A program made the translations under genes and the position numbers. This document shows, piece after piece, positions 1-4,549 of a stretch of 7,399 bases of DNA (position 1 is the stretch's first letter; every line of letters starts with the position of its first letter). The notes below the pieces were generated by a model. The model ran no database searches and was not told where the DNA came from. It was given only the letters and a program-made list of their open reading frames with translations. The stretch covers positions 1 through 7,399 of the forward strand of contig UQRG01000069.1 in assembly GCA_900543365.1 (NCBI GenBank). The letters run 5' to 3'. The DNA is from an uncultured Eubacterium sp. GTDB taxonomy: Bacteria > Bacillota > Clostridia > Lachnospirales > CAG-274.

Positions 1-32
1 ACCTATATAATGGTATAAAAAATAAAATAAAA

Positions 33-50
33 TGTCAATAGCTATTGACA
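33..50. promoter_or_regulatory. 18-bp perfect palindrome, possible operator
   Basis: The sequence TGTCAATAGCTATTGACA is its own reverse complement over all 18 bases. Its right end is the TTGACA -35 hexamer of the candidate promoter of the phosphatase gene. A dimeric regulator bound here would block RNA polymerase, so an operator is a reasonable inference, but I recognise no known regulator box. The right half plus one base (AGCTATTGACAA) recurs at 862-873. Confidence 0.4.
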
Positions 51-74
51 AATATAAGTTATTTTTAATAAAAT
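45..74 (+). promoter_or_regulatory. Candidate sigma-A promoter of the PAP2 phosphatase gene
   Basis: A perfect -35 hexamer TTGACA (45-50) is followed after 18 bases by TAAAAT (69-74), which matches the -10 consensus at five of six positions. The predicted transcript start near 81 coincides with the ribosome binding site AGGTGAT (81-87), giving a very short leader before ATG 91. A separate TATAAT at 6-11 could be the -10 of a second promoter whose -35 lies outside the window. Confidence 0.55.
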
Positions 75-90
75 AAGCATAGGTGATAAT

Positions 91-636
91 ATGGATTGGG
101 AAATTAATTTTTTAAAATATGTAATTAATAATTTTCATAATGAAACAATGACTAAAATAATGGGGTTTATAACTTCATTAGGTAATGTTGGATTTATATG
201 GATACTTTTTGCTGTTATTATGCTTATTATACCTAAAATGAGAAAGACAGGGGTTAATATGTCTTTGAGTCTTTTTATTGTGTTTATATTGGTTAATGTG
301 ATTATTAAGCCTTTAATAGATAGAGATAGACCATTTGAAGTAAATGAAGATATATTTAATAGCATACTTATAGCTTTTCCTAAAGATTCATCTTTTCCAT
401 CAGGTCACACATCGGCATCATTTGCAGGAGCAGTTGCAGCATTTTTCTGTAATAAAAAAATAGGTATTTGTTTTCTTATTCTTGCAACTTTAATTGCTTT
501 TAGTAGACTTTACTTTGCAGTACATTTTCCTACAGATGTGGTTGCAGGTGTAGTAGTAGGTAGTATTGTTGGTGTAGCCAGTTATAAAATTTTGGAAAAA
601 CTAAAAAAAGTAGTTGACAAATGTAATAAAGTATGA
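91..636 (+). CDS. PAP2-family membrane phosphatase (undecaprenyl-diphosphate/lipid phosphatase type)
   Basis: This 181-residue polytopic membrane protein belongs to the type 2 phosphatidic acid phosphatase superfamily, whose members remove phosphate from lipid phosphates or diphosphates such as undecaprenyl diphosphate. All three signature motifs are intact: K73-x6-R80-P81 (KxxxxxxRP), P103-S104-G105-H106 (PSGH), and S138-R139-x5-H145-x3-D149. H106 and H145 are the expected nucleophile and acid/base pair. Hydrophobic segments lie at about residues 22-48, 57-76, 107-120, 124-142 and 148-166. The size fits small BcrC/YodM-type proteins. The start is supported by AGGTGAT four bases upstream. A role in recycling the wall carrier lipid is plausible, but the substrate cannot be read from sequence. 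The stop codon lies within the promoter of the following tRNA genes. Confidence 0.9.
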   Translation: MDWEINFLKYVINNFHNETMTKIMGFITSLGNVGFIWILFAVIMLIIPKMRKTGVNMSLSLFIVFILVNVIIKPLIDRDRPFEVNEDIFNSILIAFPKDSSFPSGHTSASFAGAVAAFFCNKKIGICFLILATLIAFSRLYFAVHFPTDVVAGVVVGSIVGVASYKILEKLKKVVDKCNKV

Positions 637-642
637 TAATAT
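614..642 (+). promoter_or_regulatory. Promoter of the tRNA-Trp/tRNA-Gly pair
   Basis: TTGACA (614-619) is followed after exactly 17 bases by TAATAT (637-642), preceded by TG at 634-635, so this is a consensus -35 plus an extended -10. The predicted start near 649 is about 20 bases before the first tRNA. The -35 lies inside the last codons of the phosphatase gene, whose stop codon is at 634-636, so the tRNAs do not depend on read-through from it. Confidence 0.75.
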
Positions 643-667
643 ATTATTTGTTGATGACAACAAATAA

Positions 668-738
668 AGCGGCTTGGTTAAGTGGTATAACGTTCGCCTC
701 CAAAGCGAAAATTGAGAGTTCGATTCTTTCAGCCGCTG
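668..738 (+). tRNA. tRNA-Trp (anticodon CCA)
   Basis: A full cloverleaf can be drawn. The acceptor stem AGCGGCT (668-674) pairs perfectly with AGCCGCT (731-737), and the discriminator is G738. The D arm is GTTA (677-680) with TAAC (688-691). The anticodon stem TTCGC (693-697) with GCGAA (705-709) encloses loop CTCCAAA, giving anticodon CCA at 700-702. The variable loop has four bases. The T stem GAGAG (714-718) pairs with CTTTC (726-730), with one G-U pair, around TTCGATT. A1-U72 and G73 fit bacterial tRNA-Trp. The 3' CCA is not encoded, so it must be added after processing. Confidence 0.95.
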
Positions 739-741
739 TAT

Positions 742-813
742 GCGCGAGTGGCTCAGTGGTAGAGCATCGCCTTGCCAAGGCGAGGGCCGCGGGTTCGAAT
801 CCCGTCTCGCGCT
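742..813 (+). tRNA. tRNA-Gly (anticodon GCC)
   Basis: The acceptor stem GCGCGAG (742-748) pairs with CTCGCGC (806-812), with discriminator T813 as in bacterial tRNA-Gly. The D arm is GCTC (751-754) with GAGC (762-765). The anticodon stem TCGCC (767-771) with GGCGA (779-783) encloses loop TTGCCAA, giving anticodon GCC at 774-776. The T arm is GCGGG (789-793), loop TTCGAAT, CCCGT (801-805). CCA is not encoded. Only three bases separate it from tRNA-Trp, so the two are certainly co-transcribed and need processing apart. Confidence 0.97.
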
Positions 814-815
814 TT

Positions 816-842
816 AAGGATAGCAGTAGCTATCCTTTTTTT
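816..842 (+). terminator. Intrinsic terminator of the tRNA operon
   Basis: AAGGATAGC (816-824) and GCTATCCTT (829-837) form a perfect nine-pair stem with a four-base loop. A run of seven T (836-842) follows, starting in the stem base. The hairpin begins three bases after the end of tRNA-Gly. Confidence 0.93.
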
Positions 843-955
843 ATATATATTTACTATAAAAAGCTATTGACAAGCCATACAACACAAAAAATTAATATAT
901 TATTTGTATAATATTAACAAAAATAAAAAAAGGTCTAGTAATTTTAATATGGTTT

Positions 956-964
956 TGCTATAAT
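956..964 (+). promoter_or_regulatory. Extended -10 promoter of the dockerin-like surface protein gene
   Basis: TGCTATAAT is a perfect extended -10 element (TG-n-TATAAT at 959-964). The -35 position (936-941, TAGTAA) is poor, which extended -10 promoters tolerate. The predicted start near 971 gives a leader of about 35 bases, with AGGAGG (993-998) seven bases before ATG 1006. Further upstream there is a TTGACA at 867-872, but no good -10 stands at normal spacing from it; TTAATA at 892-897 is 19 bases away. A second TATAAT at 907-912 has no recognisable -35. Confidence 0.6.
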
Positions 965-1005
965 ATTAATTAATAAATTATGTATATGTATAAGGAGGCT
1001 ATAAA

Positions 1006-2742
1006 ATGAAAAGAAAGTTATTAAGCGTTGTTGCTATTGCAATGGCTATGGCTATGACTACAACAGCTTTTGCCGCTCCAAGAGAAAGAGGCAACGGTGA
1101 TGTTGACGGTGACGGTACTGCTTTAACTGCTGCTGATTTGATTTCCCTTTTAAATAATCAAGGTAATACTGCTAATGATGCTGCTAATCTTAACGGTAAG
1201 AAAGATGGTGGTGTAATTTCTGGTAATGATATTCTTATTGCTTACAAAACTGTTCTTCAGCCTAATACTGTTAAGGAAGACCTTGTATTTAATATTTATT
1301 CTGAAGGTTTAAATTCTGACCTTGACTTAAATGCATTAAAAGCTGATGATTTAGGTGCTGGTTTTAAAGCTAATGAAAAAGGTACTTCTATTGTAGACAG
1401 AAATGTTACTGTAACACCTAAGACTACTATTAAGGATGCTATAGACCAGTTTGTTGACTTAGCTGTTAGTGATTCTAAAACTCTTGATAAAATTAACACT
1501 CAGTTAAATAAAATTCAGTTCCATAGCAATACTAAGGGCGAAGTTACTTTAAGAAGTAACAATGGTTGGTCTATGCTTGCTTATGCTTTACAGCCAATCG
1601 TTCCTATGGATGATGCTGATGCTGCACTTTGCAACAAGACTGCATCTCCTGCTGATGAATTTGTTACTAAGAAAGATAGATACGACGCTTTAAAGGAAGC
1701 TAAGGCTATTTTAGTTGGTGCTCAGACTGACAATGCTGCTCAGAACACAACTGCTTTAAGTGCAAGTGAAGTTATTGCTGTTAAGAACGCTTTCTACAAG
1801 GCTATCCCTACTACTGGTCTTACAGATGTCGAAGTTAAGGATGCAGCTGAAAGAATTTTAGCTATTACTGACACTAAGTACAGCATAACAGCTAACGATG
1901 AAGTTCTTTCTTCTGGTGCTGTTGAAACAAGTTCTACAAATGGTTTCATTAAGAACCTTTTAGCTATTAAGGAATATGGCACAGCTACAATGGCTGATTT
2001 CAGAAATTCTTTTGGTGATAAACTTGTATTATCAAATGGCAATGTAAGTGCTGTATTTGAGGTTGCTGTAATTGCTGGTGTTGGTGACGCAGAGGAAAGT
2101 ACAACTGAAGCTACAACTGAAGCTACAACCGAAGCTACAACTGAAGCTACAACCGAAGCTACAACTGAAGCTACAACTGAGGCACCTACTGAAACTACAA
2201 CTGAAGCTCCTATTAATGGTTTTGTAGGTACTGCTAATATTTCAGCTGCTGATACAATGAACGCTTTTCCTAACGGTCTTGCTGGCGGTGTAGAAATTGC
2301 TGATGGTGTTTCTATTATAAATACTGGTAGTGATTTTTCAAAGAAAACATCTAAATATAGCTTTAATGATGGTGCATACACTGCTAGTGTAGAATATCAG
2401 GTTGGTAAGGGTAATGAGACAATATCAAATGCTCTCAAGGTTGGTGATACACTTGAAGAAAGTGCTATTATTGAAAAAGCTATTAAGTTTACAGTAGGTG
2501 GTTATGGTACTGTTACTGTATATGGTGGTATTGGTTCTAGTGGTGTAACTGAGGCTCCTGTTTACCTTATTGATTTAAACACTAGACAAATCGTTGCTGT
2601 ATCTAAGTTAACAAAGGTTAGCGATGGTGTATTTACAGTAGAAACTATGAACATTCCTAAAGCTGGAGAATATGCTTATGTTCAGCCGGGAAAAGGTACA
2701 AGCATAAATGTTGCTGGTATCTCACTTTCTATTACTAAATAA
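1006..2742 (+). CDS. Secreted multidomain surface protein with dockerin-like segment and TTEA linker
   Basis: I do not recognise this 578-residue protein as a named family. Residues 1-23 form a signal peptide (MKRK, a hydrophobic Ala/Met stretch, TAFA just before the likely cleavage site). Residues 30-85 look dockerin-like: GDVDGDG at 31-37 followed by AADLISLLN, then a second, degenerate loop (NLNGKKDGG, 61-69) followed by SGNDILIAYKTVL. Both loops carry insertions relative to canonical dockerin calcium loops. Residues about 88-362 are an unassigned, mostly helical-looking region. Residues 366-402 form a TTEA-repeat linker. Residues about 403-578 look beta-rich, with a pattern (KFTVGGYGTVTVYGG, PVYLIDLNTRQIV, AGEYAYVQPG) reminiscent of beta-sandwich adhesion or carbohydrate-binding modules attached to extracellular polysaccharide enzymes. 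No catalytic domain was seen. The consensus ribosome binding site AGGAGG, extended -10 promoter and GCT/GGT-rich codon use suggest high expression. It ends with tandem stops, followed by a terminator-like hairpin and an SLH protein gene. Confidence 0.8.
   Translation: MKRKLLSVVAIAMAMAMTTTAFAAPRERGNGDVDGDGTALTAADLISLLNNQGNTANDAANLNGKKDGGVISGNDILIAYKTVLQPNTVKEDLVFNIYSEGLNSDLDLNALKADDLGAGFKANEKGTSIVDRNVTVTPKTTIKDAIDQFVDLAVSDSKTLDKINTQLNKIQFHSNTKGEVTLRSNNGWSMLAYALQPIVPMDDADAALCNKTASPADEFVTKKDRYDALKEAKAILVGAQTDNAAQNTTALSASEVIAVKNAFYKAIPTTGLTDVEVKDAAERILAITDTKYSITANDEVLSSGAVETSSTNGFIKNLLAIKEYGTATMADFRNSFGDKLVLSNGNVSAVFEVAVIAGVGDAEESTTEATTEATTEATTEATTEATTEATTEAPTETTTEAPINGFVGTANISAADTMNAFPNGLAGGVEIADGVSIINTGSDFSKKTSKYSFNDGAYTASVEYQVGKGNETISNALKVGDTLEESAIIEKAIKFTVGGYGTVTVYGGIGSSGVTEAPVYLIDLNTRQIVAVSKLTKVSDGVFTVETMNIPKAGEYAYVQPGKGTSINVAGISLSITK
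2101..2208 (+). repeat. 12-bp coding tandem repeat, nine units (TTEA linker)
   Basis: Units of consensus ACAACTGAAGCT run in frame and encode seven TTEA blocks, then PTET and TTEA (residues 366-401). Units 3 and 5 share a synonymous ACC variant, which suggests expansion by a 24-bp double unit. Unit 7 (ACAACTGAGGCA) and unit 8 (CCTACTGAAACT) are more diverged. Thr-rich linkers of this kind commonly join domains of clostridial surface proteins. Confidence 0.95.
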
Positions 2743-2758
2743 TAAGTAACAAAACTAA

Positions 2759-2764
2759 TATAAT
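2759..2764 (+). promoter_or_regulatory. Possible -10 element before the SLH protein gene
   Basis: A perfect TATAAT lies 16 bases after the upstream stop codon, and a start at about 2771 would fall just before the intergenic hairpin. No convincing -35 (TAAATA at 2736-2741) and no TGn extension are visible, so this may be chance in AT-rich DNA. Confidence 0.25.
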
Positions 2765-2776
2765 ATAAAACAAAAT

Positions 2777-2804
2777 AGAGATTGCTTATGTAATCTCTCT
2801 TTTT
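2777..2804 (+). terminator. Intergenic hairpin with T-run, probable (partial) terminator
   Basis: AGAGATTGC (2777-2785) pairs with GTAATCTCT (2790-2798) through one G-U pair, leaving a TTAT loop. C2799 and five T (2800-2804) follow. The stem is mostly A-U, so termination is probably incomplete and some read-through into the SLH gene is expected. Its 3' arm can alternatively pair with the downstream ribosome binding site. Confidence 0.6.
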
Positions 2805-2818
2805 AAACAAGGAGAGAT
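2793..2818 (+). promoter_or_regulatory. Alternative hairpin that would sequester the SLH gene ribosome binding site
   Basis: ATCTCTCTTT (2793-2802) can pair with AAGGAGAGAT (2809-2818), ten pairs including one G-U, across a six-base loop. This buries the AAGGAG Shine-Dalgarno (2809-2814), which is seven bases before ATG 2822. It shares 2793-2798 with the terminator-like hairpin, so the two structures exclude each other. Pairing is read from sequence; regulation is inferred. Confidence 0.4.
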
Positions 2819-2821
2819 AAT

Positions 2822-4021
2822 ATGAAATTAAAATGGTTAATTACCTCTGTTTTAGCACTTACAACATTATTTGCTGTAAGTACTAATGCTCAGGATAAGG
2901 TTTTTAGTGATGTTGATTTTTCAACTACACAAGGTCAGGCTATTGAAAAAATGTATAATGCCGGCTATCTTGCAGGCTATAACGACGGCACTTTTAAGCC
3001 AAATGCTACTATTACAAGAGCTGAACTTACAAGGGTATTTAATCAGGTTTTTGGCTATACATTAAATAATCAAGTAGAAACTAAGGAATTTACTGATGTT
3101 GAAAAAGGTGTATGGTATTATAATGATGTTAAAATTGCTCAAAGTAATGGCTATATTAACGGTTTTAATGACGGCACTTTTAAACCACAAGATAACTTTA
3201 CTCGTCAGCAAACTTGTGTTGTTCTTTCCCTTGCAGCAGGTCTTAAAAATACAGACAAAAATATTACAATAAGCGATGAAGTTGCTCCTTGGGCAGAAAA
3301 CTATGTTAAAGCAGCTATTAGTGATGGTGCATTTAGCCTTGAAAATGGCAATAAATTTAGAGGTACTGTAAATATTACAAGGGGCGAAGTTTGTCAGGCT
3401 CTTGCTAAATATGTTAAAACTAATACAGAATCTACTACAAAATTAGCTAACACAACTACAAAGACTGCAGATAAAACAACTGAGGCTACTACTTCTTCTG
3501 CTGTAACAACTACTAAGTCAACTTCATCTGGTGGTTCTTCCGGTGGTTCTTCCGGTGGTTCTTCCGGTGGTTCTTCCGGTGGCAGTTCAAACAATAGCTC
3601 TGGAAATGTAACAACTACTACTGAGGCTACTACTGAAACTACTACAACATCTAACAATGGTGGCAACAACAATAATTCAACAACTACTACTGAGGCTACT
3701 ACTGAGGCTACTACTGAAATTGTTTTAGATGATACAGCCAGAAAAGCTCTCAAGAGTGTAATAAATGACACAAAGTATGTCTTAGTTTACAATGTAAAAA
3801 CAGACAATGAAAGAGAAATAGCAAATTATATTCTTAATACTATGGAGGCATATTATGCTGATTCCAGCTATGATATTCAGTCTGCTATAAGTGATGCTAA
3901 GAGTATGTACTATAACCTTTCTGCTGAAGAAAGAGCAGATTTTAAAAATTGCTTATATAGTTCATATAATTTATCTGATGTACAAATATTAAAAGAAATA
4001 TTTTTACCACTATTGTCTTAA
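2822..4021 (+). CDS. SLH-domain cell-surface protein with GGSS/TTEA linker
   Basis: This 399-residue exported protein is probably held at the cell wall by three S-layer homology domains, which in this family bind pyruvylated secondary wall polymer. Residues 1-23 are a signal peptide with likely cleavage after TNA. SLH1 spans about 28-80 (FSDV, GYLAGYNDGTFKP, ITRAEL at 64-69). SLH2 spans about 90-141 (FTDV, GYINGFNDGTFKP, FTRQQ at 126-130). SLH3 spans about 151-199 and is more degenerate (ISDEVAPW, FRGTVNITRGE), lacking the DGTF motif. Residues 200-299 are a low-complexity linker: Thr/Lys-rich, then five GGSS-type blocks (237-256), then TTEA blocks. Residues 300-399 are a separate, helix-rich C-terminal domain that I do not recognise. 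No enzyme motif is visible. The start is supported by AAGGAG seven bases upstream. It probably acts as a wall-anchored display or structural protein together with its upstream neighbour. Confidence 0.88.
   Translation: MKLKWLITSVLALTTLFAVSTNAQDKVFSDVDFSTTQGQAIEKMYNAGYLAGYNDGTFKPNATITRAELTRVFNQVFGYTLNNQVETKEFTDVEKGVWYYNDVKIAQSNGYINGFNDGTFKPQDNFTRQQTCVVLSLAAGLKNTDKNITISDEVAPWAENYVKAAISDGAFSLENGNKFRGTVNITRGEVCQALAKYVKTNTESTTKLANTTTKTADKTTEATTSSAVTTTKSTSSGGSSGGSSGGSSGGSSGGSSNNSSGNVTTTTEATTETTTTSNNGGNNNNSTTTTEATTEATTEIVLDDTARKALKSVINDTKYVLVYNVKTDNEREIANYILNTMEAYYADSSYDIQSAISDAKSMYYNLSAEERADFKNCLYSSYNLSDVQILKEIFLPLLS
3530..3589 (+). repeat. 12-bp coding tandem repeat, five units (GGSS)
   Basis: Four identical copies of GGTGGTTCTTCC (3530-3577) and a fifth diverged copy (GGTGGCAGTTCA) encode a flexible Gly/Ser linker, residues 237-256 of the SLH protein. 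Exact identity of the four units indicates recent expansion or slippage. Confidence 0.95.
3611..3705 (+). repeat. 26-bp direct repeat in the Thr-rich linker (3611-3636 and 3680-3705)
   Basis: The two copies are identical over 26 bases and 69 bases apart. Each encodes TTTTEATT, and the second copy is extended by one more TTEA block. Between them lies an Asn/Gly-rich stretch (SNNGGNNNNS). The copies offer an in-frame recombination site: a 69-bp deletion would keep the reading frame. Confidence 0.9.
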
Positions 4022-4045
4022 TTATAGTTTAAAATAATACGATAT

Positions 4046-4071
4046 TTTCTATAAACTCCTATTTATAGAAA
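4046..4071. repeat. Inverted repeat / hairpin downstream of the SLH gene
   Basis: TTTCTATAAA (4046-4055) and TTTATAGAAA (4062-4071) form a perfect ten-pair stem with a six-base loop, 24 bases after the SLH gene stop. GATA (4041-4044) and TATC (4076-4079) can add outer pairs. There is no T-run, so it is not a standard intrinsic terminator, but it may protect the mRNA 3' end. Confidence 0.5.
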
Positions 4072-4088
4072 TTGGTATCATACTTTAA

Positions 4089-4105
4089 GGGCGACCCTGT
4101 CGCCC
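4089..4105. repeat. GC-rich palindromic hairpin, possible interspersed repeat
   Basis: GGGCGAC (4089-4095) pairs perfectly with GTCGCCC (4099-4105) over a three-base loop. It is strikingly GC-rich inside AT-rich DNA. No T-run follows, so it is not a normal terminator. GC-rich palindromes of this shape can be members of dispersed REP or MITE-like families; only genome-wide copy number could show that. Confidence 0.45.
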
Positions 4106-4172
4106 AACTGTTAATCTATGTTACCTTGCAATTACAAGCAATACTTATCCCTACAATATTACAGTTCATTAT

Positions 4173-4230
4173 AATTATAGTTTTATTTACTTTAAAGTTA
4201 CACTACATTTTAGTAAATAAAACTATAATT
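4173..4230. repeat. 19-bp perfect inverted repeat with 20-base spacer
   Basis: AATTATAGTTTTATTTACT (4173-4191) is the exact reverse complement of 4212-4230. In RNA it would form a long, A-U-rich hairpin. It could be a weak bidirectional terminator, a transcript-end stabiliser or a small non-autonomous element. No target-site duplication is evident. Confidence 0.6.
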
Positions 4231-4428
4231 TATCCCTTTTAACAAATTTTCATTTTAATTTTTTTATAAACATTCAAGCCCACATTTTACACAATAATTA
4301 CCAATAATTAGCTGAAAATAGGTCACAATATATAAAAAGTGCATTAAAATACATGGTAAAATAAAGACATAGTGCAAATTGAGTAAATTTTGGATATAAT
4401 TTATGTAAACTTTTTAATTCAACAATAT

Positions 4429-4457
4429 TTGACAATATGTTAAAATGAAGTTATAAT
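4429..4457 (+). promoter_or_regulatory. Consensus sigma-A promoter of prs
   Basis: TTGACA (4429-4434) and TATAAT (4452-4457) are both perfect hexamers at the optimal 17-base spacing. The predicted start near 4464 gives a leader of about 86 bases. This suggests strong, constitutive transcription. No operator resembling a known PurR box was seen. Confidence 0.88.
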
Positions 4458-4471
4458 ATATATTGAAAGTT

Positions 4472-4492
4472 AATGAGAGTGCTACTCTCATT
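4472..4492 (+). promoter_or_regulatory. Hairpin at the 5' end of the prs leader
   Basis: AATGAGAGT (4472-4480) and ACTCTCATT (4484-4492) form a perfect nine-pair stem with a three-base loop, about eight bases from the predicted transcript start. Only three T follow, too few for efficient termination. Its place suggests a 5' mRNA-stabilising hairpin; an attenuator is less likely. Confidence 0.5.
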
Positions 4493-4549
4493 TAAAATTA
4501 TATAAAATTTCGCTTTAAAAAATGTATTTTTAATCAGGAGGAATTATTC

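Larger units (their letters stand above)
4022..4549. other. 528-bp gene-free region between the SLH gene and prs
   Basis: I see no credible coding region on either strand. From left to right it holds a 10-bp-stem hairpin (4046-4071), a GC-rich hairpin (4089-4105), a 19-bp perfect inverted repeat (4173-4230), a very AT-rich stretch, a TATAAT at 4395-4400 without a good -35, and then the prs promoter and leader. Smaller items are an 8-bp direct repeat AATAATTA (4293-4300, 4303-4310) and AGTGCA twice (4339-4344, 4371-4376). The string AATTATAGTTT right after the SLH stop (4020-4030) recurs in the left arm of the large inverted repeat. Confidence 0.7.

Noticed and set aside
633..911. 92-codon plus-strand reading frame over the tRNA pair
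   Set aside because: It runs straight through both tRNAs and their terminator; its codons are the tRNA sequences themselves and it has no proper ribosome binding site.
2101..2208. Regular short repeats considered as a CRISPR-like array
   Set aside because: The units are contiguous 12-mers in coding frame without spacers, inside a secreted protein gene.
1794..2381. 195-codon minus-strand frame full of Val-Val-Ala-Ser-Val repeats
   Set aside because: It is the reverse strand of the TTEA tandem repeat and its surroundings; low complexity, and antisense to a convincing secreted protein.
3394..3771. 125-codon minus-strand frame rich in Pro-Glu-Glu and Val
   Set aside because: It is the antisense of the GGSS and TTEA linkers of the SLH protein, kept open only by repeat codons.
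4395..4400. Second prs promoter around a perfect TATAAT
   Set aside because: The matching -35 position (GTGCAA, 4372-4377) agrees with consensus at only three bases, and a perfect promoter lies just downstream.
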